In this document: one piece after another, positions 21,607-28,427 of the stretch
How positions within the stretch are numbered: the stretch's first letter is position 1
Layout: each line of letters begins with the position of its first letter
Source of the DNA: a virus
Virus record (IMG/VR): IMGVR_UViG_3300000553_000222
Span: 1 to 30,094 of that record
Reading direction: 5' to 3' (one strand)
DNA length: 30,094 nucleotides
Made by a program: the position numbers and the translations under genes
Notes under the pieces: model-generated
What the model saw: only the letters and a program-made list of their open reading frames with translations
The model's database searches: none
What the model was told of the DNA's origin: nothing

Positions 21607-22830
21607 ATGAATGTAGGATTTATTGGAGTTGGTAAATTGGGAATGGCTTGTGCCGAAACTATGGCAACTAAGCATAACGTAACTGGTTATGATATTTATC
21701 CAGTAACTAGCGACAAAATAACTATTGCATCCACTTTGCAAGAAGCAGTTGAGGGCAAAGAGCTAATCTTTATTGCTGTTCAAACACCACATGATCCTAT
21801 CTACGGTGGCGATCGCCCAATCACACACTTAAAGAATAAAGACTTTGATTACACCGTAGTAAATGATGTACTTCGTCAAGTAAACGAATTTGCAAAACCT
21901 GAACAATTAGTAGTTCTTATCTCCACAGTTCTACCAGGCACTACCCGTAGGGAACTGAAGAATAATATTACCAACGCACGTTTCATATACAACCCTTACC
22001 TCATCGCAATGGGTAGTGTTGAGTGGGACATGGTTAACCCAGAGATGGTTATCATTGGTACTGAAGACGGTAGCGAAACAGGCGATGCAAAATTGCTAAC
22101 TGACTTTTATAACACAATCATGGAAAACAATCCGAGGTACGTAGTAGGTACGTGGGATGAAGCAGAATGTATTAAAGTATTTTACAACACCTTTATTAGT
22201 GCTAAGATTGGTATTGTAAATATGATTCAAGACGTAGCTATTAAACAAGGTAACATTGATGTAGACGTAGTAACTAATGCACTAGCAAACTCTACTATGC
22301 GTATCATGGGACCTAAATATATGACAGCAGGTATGGGAGATGCAGGGCCGTGTCATCCACGTGATAATATTGCCTTGCGTTACCTTGCTGAAGAATTAGA
22401 TTTGGGGTATGACTTATTCGATGTTATAATGAAAGCACGTGAGCAACAAGCAAAGAACATGGCACGTTTCATTTATGATAATAGAGAAGGTTTACCAGTA
22501 TTCATACACGGTAAAGCATATAAACCTAACGTAACCTATTTAGAAGGTAGTTACAGTTTGTTAGTAGGATACTACTTGCAAGAGATGGGTATTACCCCTA
22601 CATATATCGATCCGTTAACTGAACCAACAGTTCCTGACAGTATTATGGGAGTTATACTGTTGGCACACAATCAACAGATAACATACGGATATTCCGGTGT
22701 TACTGATAATCAAAATTTATATTGTCGCATTGATCCGGGCAGTATTATTATTGATCCATGGCGCAAGTATCCACAAACAGGAAATATTAAAGTTATCCAT
22801 TATGGCAACACACGTAATAACCAAATATAA
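21607..22830 (+). CDS. UDP-glucose/GDP-mannose dehydrogenase family protein
   Basis: 407-residue NAD-dependent nucleotide-sugar 6-dehydrogenase, which oxidises a UDP- or GDP-hexose to the uronic acid. The N-terminal Rossmann motif GFIGVGKLGMACAE, IFIAVQTP near residue 54, STVLPGTT near 106, the central AECIKVFYNTFISAKI helix and the catalytic cysteine C249 in GDAGPCHPRDN are present. The C-terminal nucleotide-binding domain follows (residues about 300-400). Length is near the usual 400-450. The ribosome-binding site (AAGGA) lies inside the 5' end of the divergent gene. It begins a four-gene block with overlapping or abutting genes. The sugar substrate is unknown; a role in modifying cell-surface or virion glycans is inferred. 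Confidence 0.87.
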   Translation: MNVGFIGVGKLGMACAETMATKHNVTGYDIYPVTSDKITIASTLQEAVEGKELIFIAVQTPHDPIYGGDRPITHLKNKDFDYTVVNDVLRQVNEFAKPEQLVVLISTVLPGTTRRELKNNITNARFIYNPYLIAMGSVEWDMVNPEMVIIGTEDGSETGDAKLLTDFYNTIMENNPRYVVGTWDEAECIKVFYNTFISAKIGIVNMIQDVAIKQGNIDVDVVTNALANSTMRIMGPKYMTAGMGDAGPCHPRDNIALRYLAEELDLGYDLFDVIMKAREQQAKNMARFIYDNREGLPVFIHGKAYKPNVTYLEGSYSLLVGYYLQEMGITPTYIDPLTEPTVPDSIMGVILLAHNQQITYGYSGVTDNQNLYCRIDPGSIIIDPWRKYPQTGNIKVIHYGNTRNNQI

Positions 22831-23320
22831 ACTAGACAAGTTCTGGGATGATGAGTTTAAGACATTAAACTATATCTCAGAACCGTTTAACGATCCTGTA
22901 AGTGTTAACCAATGGCTATCACAAGGTTACCAAGGCAAGATCTGTGGCGAACTATGCGATATGCGACACACATTACCAAGTTGGAGTAATAAATTTATTG
23001 AATTGTACACCGCCGAGGGATGGAAAGATATCGGCATTGCTTTTTATCGTATGCGTACTGGTACAGTAATGCCTAATCATAGCGATTTATATAAGCGTTA
23101 CATAGAACTATTCAACTTACAGGGTAAAGAACAAACTATTAATCGTGCTTTAGTATTACTAGAAGATTGGAAGTCCGGGCATTACCTAGAAGCTCTAGGT
23201 TCACCGGTAGTAGGGTGGGTCGCTGGGCAAGTTGTGGAATGGAATTATGATGCTCCACACATGGCCGCAAACTTAGGATTAGAAGATAGATACACACTTC
23301 AAATAACAGGGCATAAATGA
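22802..23320 (+). CDS. Fe(II)/2-oxoglutarate oxygenase-like protein
   Basis: 172-residue protein; the ATG at 22802 (MATHVITKYKLDKFW) is chosen because the earlier in-frame ATGs lie deep in the dehydrogenase gene. Cupin-type strands are visible: IAFYRMRTGTVMPNHSD, with HxD as potential iron ligands, a long INRALVLLEDWKSGHYLEA stretch, VVGWVAGQVVEWNYDAPHMAANLG, with H as the distal ligand, and RYTLQITGHK, with an Arg that could bind 2-oxoglutarate. This fits small phage 2OG-oxygenases of the prolyl/aspartyl-hydroxylase type, which are frequent in aquatic T4-like phages. Its target may be a sugar, a protein or a nucleotide. It overlaps both neighbours by a few bases. Confidence 0.72.
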   Translation: MATHVITKYKLDKFWDDEFKTLNYISEPFNDPVSVNQWLSQGYQGKICGELCDMRHTLPSWSNKFIELYTAEGWKDIGIAFYRMRTGTVMPNHSDLYKRYIELFNLQGKEQTINRALVLLEDWKSGHYLEALGSPVVGWVAGQVVEWNYDAPHMAANLGLEDRYTLQITGHK

Positions 23321-24228
23321 TTAGTTCATTCAATGAGTGGGATCCACTTAAATCAGTTGTAGTAGGTAGTGCAAAATACGCAAACTGGCCAACAGATGAC
23401 CCAGTATTTGCACAAGAGTCTGAAAAAACTTTATGGAAAGATACACCAGTCCCATCAGGGCCAGTGCCACAGTTCATAATCGATGAAGCCGACGAAGATC
23501 TAAATATACTTGCATATACCCTGGCACAATTAGGAGTAGAAGTTATCAGACCTGCTCCGCGTAACTATCCATTGACTGGTGGTATGTATAATTATTGCCC
23601 CAGGGATAGGTTATTAGTATATGGTAATACTATTATCGATCCTGCTATGATGTATCCCTGTAGAGATCAAGAGATTATTGTTCTAGACGAAGTAATTAAT
23701 AAATCGCACGATCGTCGAAGTATGCCACGTGATCAAGGCATGATACTCGATGCGGCTAATGTATGTCGCTTAGGGGATAGTATGTTATTCTTGGAAAGCG
23801 CAAGCGGCAATCGCAGAGCATATGAATGGTTATGCAGTCAATTCCCTACAGTAAATATTGAGCTATGTAACTTCTATGCTGGAGTACATATTGATAGCAC
23901 TATTGTTCCTTTACGCGAGGGACTTGTTATGTTAAATGCTACTCGTGTAACAGAAGCAACCGTGCCTAACGTGTTTAAATTATGGGAAAAGATTTGGGTT
24001 AATGAAGTAGTGGCACAAGATTTCTATGAATACCCTTATGCAAGTAAATGGATTGCTATGAATATGTTAGTAGTTGATCCTAACACAGTTATAGTGGATC
24101 GACATCAAGTAGGGTTAATTAGCACGTTAGAACGTCATAAATTCACAGTTATACCACTAGAATTGCGTCATAGTCGCACTTTAGGCGGCGGGTTTCATTG
24201 TGTTACGCTTGATTTATTACGTATGTAA
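23317..24228 (+). CDS. Glycine/inosamine amidinotransferase family protein
   Basis: 303-residue member of the amidinotransferase superfamily, which moves the amidino group of arginine to an amine acceptor through a covalent Cys intermediate. Markers: N-terminal SFNEWDPLKSVVVGSA, ILDAANVCRLGD near 143, H191 in GVHIDST and nucleophile C295 in GGGFHCVTLDLL. Overall it is shorter than animal glycine amidinotransferase (about 420) but close to bacterial and phage forms. Known: homologues annotated as inosamine-phosphate amidinotransferase occur in aquatic phages. Placement between an Fe/2OG-type enzyme and a Rossmann protein, beside a sugar dehydrogenase, suggests a guanidino-modified sugar or small molecule. 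The preceding gene overlaps by ATGA. Confidence 0.88.
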   Translation: MISSFNEWDPLKSVVVGSAKYANWPTDDPVFAQESEKTLWKDTPVPSGPVPQFIIDEADEDLNILAYTLAQLGVEVIRPAPRNYPLTGGMYNYCPRDRLLVYGNTIIDPAMMYPCRDQEIIVLDEVINKSHDRRSMPRDQGMILDAANVCRLGDSMLFLESASGNRRAYEWLCSQFPTVNIELCNFYAGVHIDSTIVPLREGLVMLNATRVTEATVPNVFKLWEKIWVNEVVAQDFYEYPYASKWIAMNMLVVDPNTVIVDRHQVGLISTLERHKFTVIPLELRHSRTLGGGFHCVTLDLLRM

Positions 24229-24234
24229 TAAATA
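24227..24234 (+). promoter_or_regulatory. Late box AATAAATA next to ATG
   Basis: Overlaps the amidinotransferase stop and lies five bases before the ATG at 24240, so the predicted transcript begins at the start codon. There is no ribosome-binding site. Confidence 0.6.
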
Positions 24235-24239
24235 GTTGT

Positions 24240-24974
24240 ATGACTTTTGTAAATTACACCGATGCGGTTCTAGCCGCCTTACAGTTTAATCCTAGAATGG
24301 ACGATGTGGTTGCACGTAAACAAGAAATTCTTGATGGTGTTTATCGCACAGAGAATCTTGATCCTATTAGTATTTTGTTTGTTGGATTTAATCCGGCAAT
24401 TTTAAGTTGCAAAGCCAAGACAATTGGCGTGACTGAAATCAGTGATCGAGCGCAAGCATTCCTTACTTCTCGTGGTGTAAAGTTTACCTATATTGAACCG
24501 CAAGATTTAACACAATATAGAAAACAATTCCAGTGCGTAGTAGCAATGGATGAGTACTTTACCTTTGCAGAGTCGGATTCCGAGCAACAACTTAAAATTA
24601 CTAAGATTTGTAATTTAGCCACATCTTTTGTAATAAGTACAATACGTGACTATAAGAATCAAGATTTTAAAGATCGTGAATTTAGTATTCCTGTGTTAGT
24701 TAGACATGGTGCAGAAAGCAAAGTATTCACAGAGTTCCATGACTGGGATTTAAGTGATCGTACACGCTGGGCAACAATGTTATATGAAATTGATAATCCA
24801 TCTAACAATCTAACAACATACGGTAAATTTGAACGTCGTACTATGTTCTTTAAACAATTAGCAAAGTTTAGTATCGATGCTGGTGCAGTAAATTTTCTTG
24901 TACATAAAAATTTAATGTATAAGAGTCTAATCAAGAAAAACTACGAACACGTAGTTAGTATACAATTCGAGTAA
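24240..24974 (+). CDS. Rossmann-like protein, possible methyltransferase
   Basis: 244-residue protein. After a helical N-terminus, ISILFVGFNPAILSC (residues about 43-57), GVKFTYIEPQDL and FQCVVAMDEYFTF resemble the first strands of a class I SAM-dependent methyltransferase (glycine-rich loop, acidic end of strand 2, strand 4), followed by ICNLATSFVISTIRDYKNQ. The glycine loop is degenerate (VGFNP instead of GxGxG). The C-terminal part, with GKFERRTMFFKQLAKFS, is basic and helical. It belongs to the sugar-modification block by position. The methyltransferase assignment is tentative. Confidence 0.6.
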   Translation: MTFVNYTDAVLAALQFNPRMDDVVARKQEILDGVYRTENLDPISILFVGFNPAILSCKAKTIGVTEISDRAQAFLTSRGVKFTYIEPQDLTQYRKQFQCVVAMDEYFTFAESDSEQQLKITKICNLATSFVISTIRDYKNQDFKDREFSIPVLVRHGAESKVFTEFHDWDLSDRTRWATMLYEIDNPSNNLTTYGKFERRTMFFKQLAKFSIDAGAVNFLVHKNLMYKSLIKKNYEHVVSIQFE

Positions 24975-24976
24975 AT

Positions 24977-26242
24977 ATGGACATCACAGATAACGTAAAC
25001 AGCATAGTACAGGGCATTGTTACACAAATAACAGCTCAGGTTCAACAACAGGCCATGGTTGCTATTCAGCAAAAAATTACAGAAGTAATTAATGCAATTG
25101 ATAGCACTACTCTTTTAACAACATTACTAAGCCAAAAATTAGATACTAAAATATCAGAATTAGAATTTAGCAAAGACATAATTGAAACAGAATTAAAAGA
25201 AAAACTTAATTCAATGGCATCAACTCTATCAGAGTCGGTGCAACTACGAGCACAAGAACTCACTTCGCAGGCTATCAATGCTCAAGTTACTCAAATTGAT
25301 TTTAAACAGTTGTGTCAAGGTACATTGTTATCGGCATTGCAACAACAAGTATTAAAATTTCCAGTAGCAAGTATTCCCGGAAGTGCAATTGATCCTGCTA
25401 ATTGGTTAATCTCTGGTAACAATATTAGTGGCGGCATTATTCAGAACTTTGGTAGTATCGGTATTGAAGACAAGGCTACTGCATGCCAGTTAAGTATTTT
25501 TGATGATGTTACTGTTGTCGAAAATAATCTATTAACTAAGAATTTGACTGTTAAAGGCACAACTACAATCGAAGGCGATCTTAACGTAACTGGTACATTA
25601 TCTGAATCTAGTCCATTATTCCAGAATATTGTTAAAGCCGCGGGTGATAGTGTAACAGCAAGCCTTAACCAAGGTATATTCCAAGGTTACGCAGACTTGG
25701 TAACTGCCCAACTACAATCAACTGGTATCGATTTAACTAAAATTACTATACAAGGACAAGATATTATCAATGGCAATGCAATTGGTAATTCTATTACTCA
25801 AAGTAATTTACAAAAAGTTGGACAATTAAACGAACTACAAGTTCAAGGTGAGACATTTTTAAGTGGTACACTATATACCACAAGTACTCGTGTTGGTGTT
25901 AATACTGTTGAACCTGCACAAGCATTAAGTATTTGGGATCAAGAAATTGAAATAGGATTTGGTAAGCAAACTGCCGGTGTTGCAGTTATTGAAACCCCAC
26001 GTAGCCAAACTCTTGTATTAAGTAGTAACGGACAGAATAACTTAGCACTAACACCAGACGGTGCCGCAACTGTTAATAAGATTAACATGGGTAGTATGAG
26101 TTTTGCTGTGGGGATAATGCCGCCAAGCGACGTTCAACCTAAAGGTAGCATTGTGTTTAATGCTAATCCTAGTATTGGCGGTCCACTCGGTTGGGTAAGT
26201 CTAGGTGATGCTCGTTGGGCTAACTTTGGTATTATCGATTAA
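24977..26242 (+). CDS. Tail-fibre-type structural protein
   Basis: 421-residue protein. Residues 1-120 form a long amphipathic coiled coil (VQGIVTQITAQVQQQAMVAI..., LDTKISELEFSKDIIETEL...). Then come a beta-rich middle with the shaft motif LTVKGTTTIEGDLNVTGTL near residue 195, a second helical-repeat region (residues about 210-285), and a C-terminal domain ending in a WVSLGDARWANFGIID tail. The TGTL-type motif and the trimeric coiled coil are typical of phage fibres or baseplate-attached needles. It is the third such gene here. Its stop overlaps the convergent glycosyltransferase-like gene by 4 bases. Confidence 0.78.
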   Translation: MDITDNVNSIVQGIVTQITAQVQQQAMVAIQQKITEVINAIDSTTLLTTLLSQKLDTKISELEFSKDIIETELKEKLNSMASTLSESVQLRAQELTSQAINAQVTQIDFKQLCQGTLLSALQQQVLKFPVASIPGSAIDPANWLISGNNISGGIIQNFGSIGIEDKATACQLSIFDDVTVVENNLLTKNLTVKGTTTIEGDLNVTGTLSESSPLFQNIVKAAGDSVTASLNQGIFQGYADLVTAQLQSTGIDLTKITIQGQDIINGNAIGNSITQSNLQKVGQLNELQVQGETFLSGTLYTTSTRVGVNTVEPAQALSIWDQEIEIGFGKQTAGVAVIETPRSQTLVLSSNGQNNLALTPDGAATVNKINMGSMSFAVGIMPPSDVQPKGSIVFNANPSIGGPLGWVSLGDARWANFGIID

Positions 26243-27348
26243 ACAACACGATTATACTTCGAAAAGAAGAAATCGCCAAAGTCCTGTTTAAACAAGTTAT
26301 ACCAATCGTTGCTATACATCAAATTGAAATTATAATCAACAATCTCTCGGCAACGTTCAATAACATTAGCTTGATCTTGTTCACATAATAATTTAAGTTG
26401 TTGCATTGCTGCGGTATGTCGTTCTGTAGAGTCTTCGATACTATCATAACTTTCATCAATGATACCATCAAATGTTTTAAATCCTAATCTTTGTAGTGCC
26501 GCTAAATGATATTGATTACCTAAGGTAATAAACAACCTGCGAGCAAGTATAGGTTTAACAGTTTTTTCTGTTAAGAATACAAACTGGTTATCAAAATTAG
26601 TTTCACATACCAGACTATATGCTGTCTTATTATAAATGTCTATAGGAATAATTTGACTCAGACTCATATTATAGCCGTAGTAGTCAACTCTATCTACTGT
26701 AAAGTCGATTGTTTGACTTCTTACTTCAAAGTCATCAATGCCTTCGCTTTGCCAAACCCATTTTTCGGAATCCGCAGAGTCAAAATTTACTTTATAATCA
26801 TCGATATATGTAACTACACCTTTATCTAACATATTATTTTCTGTTAAAAACTTATATGCTAAATCTCTGTGTGGTTTTTTACGTCCAAGTAATGCATCAA
26901 ACTGTAAAGGTTTAGGATCAAATGGTTTCAGCTTATATAAAATACTAGGTTGAACATTTCGATAGAAATGTACACTGGTTGTAAACCAGTCTAAGAATTT
27001 ATGTACTTCTGCATTAATCATGCGCCAGTGCAAATATCCACAAATAAAGAACTTTATTTTCTTTAAATCAAATCGCTTAATAAACTCAACAGTCTTAGCA
27101 TGTAATTCGCTGCCAATAATTAAAATATGATCAACTTGATCGTAGATGTTGTTTATTTCATCTTCAATACTTGAATCATATGGGTATGGTATTTGAAAAC
27201 ATGCGATACGTTTACCTCTTGCAGAGTTTTTAAATAATTCTGCATCATGATAATAAGACCAATCGTCGAAAGTTCTTCCGGCTAATTGATTAATATGGTA
27301 CCGGAAGACGTTAACACTCTCTTCCGGTATATAGATACTAACTTCCAT
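26239..27348 (-). CDS. Glycosyltransferase-like protein, middle paralogue
   Basis: 369-residue minus-strand protein with the shared C-terminal signature at residues 259-302: LTEKTVKPILARR, a hydrophobic strand ending LGN, LQRLGFKTF and IDESYD. The common block FDALLGRKKPHRDLAYKFL...GVVTYIDD lies at about 150-184, and SLVCETNFD precedes the TEK motif. The N-terminal half (about 1-145) has a Rossmann-like look (KRIACFQIPYPYD, VDHILIIGSELHA, KIKFFICGYLHW) and differs from the 407-residue copy. The ATG overlaps the stop of the histone-like gene (TAATG), so the two are translated together. A strong inverted repeat lies shortly after the start codon (27299-27329). Confidence 0.75.
   Translation of the reverse strand: MEVSIYIPEESVNVFRYHINQLAGRTFDDWSYYHDAELFKNSARGKRIACFQIPYPYDSSIEDEINNIYDQVDHILIIGSELHAKTVEFIKRFDLKKIKFFICGYLHWRMINAEVHKFLDWFTTSVHFYRNVQPSILYKLKPFDPKPLQFDALLGRKKPHRDLAYKFLTENNMLDKGVVTYIDDYKVNFDSADSEKWVWQSEGIDDFEVRSQTIDFTVDRVDYYGYNMSLSQIIPIDIYNKTAYSLVCETNFDNQFVFLTEKTVKPILARRLFITLGNQYHLAALQRLGFKTFDGIIDESYDSIEDSTERHTAAMQQLKLLCEQDQANVIERCREIVDYNFNLMYSNDWYNLFKQDFGDFFFSKYNRVV
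27299..27329. repeat. Perfect 10-bp inverted repeat inside the glycosyltransferase-like gene
   Basis: TACCGGAAGA and TCTTCCGGTA around an 11-base spacer. In the minus-strand mRNA the hairpin would lie about 20-50 bases after the start codon. It could modulate translation or be a protein-binding palindrome; it may also be fortuitous. Confidence 0.65.
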
Positions 27349-27581
27349 TATTTCTTAGCAGGAGCCTTTTTTGCTGTAGTCTTTTTTACTGTTTTTTTAG
27401 ATGTTGCTTTAGCAACAGGTTTAGCTGTACGTGTAGTAGCTTTCTTAACAGTTGGTTTCTTTTTAGATACCACCGGGAAGTCTACATGCTCGCTAACAAT
27501 TTCAGGAACTACTGGTGCGACGATTGGTGATTCAATTCTAACTGGTGTTCCAAGAAAGAATTCTTTGATTGCTTTAAACAT
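27348..27581 (-). CDS. Lys/Ala-rich histone-H1-like tail protein (77 aa)
   Basis: Minus-strand protein with a short hydrophobic N-terminus (MFKAIKEFFLGTPV), a Pro/Val-rich linker with Glu and His, and a strongly basic C-terminal half (about 39-77) of the type KKKPTVKKATTRTAKP..., composed mainly of Lys, Ala, Thr, Pro and Val. Such tails occur in histone-H1-like bacterial and phage DNA-binding proteins. TAGGAG precedes the ATG, with the ribosome-binding site in the loop of a 6-bp inverted repeat (ACTATC/GATAGT, 27582-27601). Cotranscribed with the glycosyltransferase-like gene. DNA binding is inferred from composition. Confidence 0.72.
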   Translation of the reverse strand: MFKAIKEFFLGTPVRIESPIVAPVVPEIVSEHVDFPVVSKKKPTVKKATTRTAKPVAKATSKKTVKKTTAKKAPAKK

Positions 27582-27603
27582 ACTATCTCCTAATTGATAG
27601 TAT

Positions 27604-27611
27604 TATTTAGT
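27604..27611 (-). promoter_or_regulatory. Late-type box ACTAAATA (minus strand)
   Basis: Minus-strand ACTAAATA upstream of the histone-like gene and its leader hairpin. It probably drives the two-gene minus-strand operon. Confidence 0.55.
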
Positions 27612-27669
27612 GGGTGTTTAATACCGGAAACTTTTTTGTCCAAAAGCAGTAATATTATGTTATTAAATG

Positions 27670-27698
27670 TTGCAACCGCACATAAATAAATGTATACT
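27670..27698 (+). promoter_or_regulatory. Sigma70-like promoter (TTGCAA-17-TATACT) overlapping a late box
   Basis: -35 at 27670-27675, -10 at 27693-27698, 17-bp spacer that contains the late box at 27681-27688. The -10 also forms half of a 7-bp inverted repeat TATACTA/TAGTATA (27693-27712). Confidence 0.6.
27681..27688 (+). promoter_or_regulatory. T4-like late box CATAAATA
   Basis: xATAAATA match about 83 bases before the ATG at 27772, located within the spacer of the sigma70-like promoter, giving nested dual control. Confidence 0.65.
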
Positions 27699-27714
27699 AA
27701 GAACATAGTATAAA

Positions 27715-27766
27715 GTAAGATGCTGAATAGTTCGGGTCTTACAATAACATTTCGCTTAAAAGGAAA
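27715..27766 (+). ncRNA. Structured 5' leader of the phasin-like gene, copy 2
   Basis: Outer stem GTAAGA (27715-27720) with TCTTAC (27737-27742), inner stem CTGA (27723-27726) with TCGG (27732-27735), loop ATAGT, and the same TG/G internal loop as copy 1. It is followed by ACAAT, a variable stretch and GCTTAAAAGGA before the ATG. Relative to copy 1, the outer stem gains one base pair on both sides and the inner stem has C:G changed to U:G. Confidence 0.7.
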
Positions 27767-27771
27767 ATAAA

Positions 27772-28014
27772 ATGTTTAATTTCAAATCGGTATTAGATCA
27801 AGCAGCAACAGCAAGCAAGCAATCATTTGCATTTGTCCAAGATAAAGTAGTACGCGGCTCACTAGAAACTCTAGTAGATGCACAAGTAGAATTCACAAAA
27901 ACTTTTTACGATACCACTTTAGATTTATCTAAGCAGTTCGTTGAAGGATCTAAGCAATTTGACCTTACTAAGTCTTTTGCACAAGTAGCTGAAAAGTTCA
28001 ATTTCACTAAGTAA
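27772..28014 (+). CDS. Small helical protein, phasin-like
   Basis: 80-residue amphipathic, probably all-helical protein: FNFKSVLDQAATASKQSFAF, then LETLVDAQVEFTKTFYDTTLDLSKQFVEGSKQF. The spacing and composition recall phasins, the proteins coating polyhydroxyalkanoate granules, which are common in PHA-storing proteobacteria. The protein is shorter than typical phasins (about 110-190), so the assignment is tentative. It has dual promoters, a structured leader shared with hsp20, a good ribosome-binding site and its own terminator, which indicates a highly expressed monocistronic gene. Confidence 0.6.
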   Translation: MFNFKSVLDQAATASKQSFAFVQDKVVRGSLETLVDAQVEFTKTFYDTTLDLSKQFVEGSKQFDLTKSFAQVAEKFNFTK

Positions 28015-28041
28015 TTCTGTTGTAAAAATACAACACTAAAG

Positions 28042-28064
28042 AGCCCTAGCAATAGGGCTTTTTT
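28042..28064 (+). terminator. Rho-independent terminator with GCAA loop
   Basis: AGCCCTA / TAGGGCT perfect 7-bp stem with a GNRA-type loop, followed by a run of T. It ends the phasin-like transcript. Confidence 0.92.
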
Positions 28065-28080
28065 ACGACTCAAATTTTGG

Positions 28081-28109
28081 TTTACTATAAATCCCCAAAA
28101 TGCTATACT
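28081..28109 (+). promoter_or_regulatory. Sigma70-like promoter (TTTACT-17-TATACT)
   Basis: -35 at 28081-28086, -10 at 28104-28109, 17-bp spacer containing CCCCAAAAT. It follows the terminator and precedes the gene at 28140. Confidence 0.65.
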
Positions 28110-28139
28110 AGCTTTATATTAATTAAAAAGGAGTTGTAA

Positions 28140-28385
28140 ATGACTTATAATTTAGACACTTTTGTTAATGTAACAGCAAAAAAATTAGGCAAGCGTTTTA
28201 GCTTTCCCGTAAATGAGCTCTACAATGACGTGGATTTGTATGAGCGTTTTCCGAAAACTTTTGCAAACATGTTCAATTATGACGCAGTAAACGAGCAAGC
28301 AGATCCTGTGTTTGTATATGAGCTAAAAGGCGAGCCTGTAGCGTTTTATGACTGTGAGCTATTAGTAGGATACATTGTTGCATAA
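28140..28385 (+). CDS. Hypothetical protein (81 aa)
   Basis: Monocistronic small gene with an AAAAAGGAG ribosome-binding site, its own promoter and a downstream terminator-like hairpin. The N-terminus is basic (VTAKKLGKRFSFP); the rest is rich in Tyr, Phe, Asp and Glu with strand-like segments (PVFVYELKGEPVAFYDCELLVGYIV). No recognised family. The tight regulatory packaging suggests an early gene. Confidence 0.72.
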   Translation: MTYNLDTFVNVTAKKLGKRFSFPVNELYNDVDLYERFPKTFANMFNYDAVNEQADPVFVYELKGEPVAFYDCELLVGYIVA

Positions 28386-28399
28386 AAACAACACCATAT

Positions 28400-28425
28400 A
28401 GCCCTGTATTTTGGGGCTCTATTTT
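28400..28425 (+). terminator. Weak terminator-like hairpin
   Basis: AGCCCT (28400-28405) with GGGGCT (28413-28418), including one T:G pair, then CTATTTT. It is imperfect but lies between a stop codon and the next promoter. Confidence 0.55.
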
Positions 28426-28427
28426 GG

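Noticed and set aside
27286-27597. Plus-strand 103-codon frame opposite the histone-like gene
   Set aside because: The minus-strand gene has a ribosome-binding site, a late box and coupling to its neighbour; the plus frame lacks start signals.
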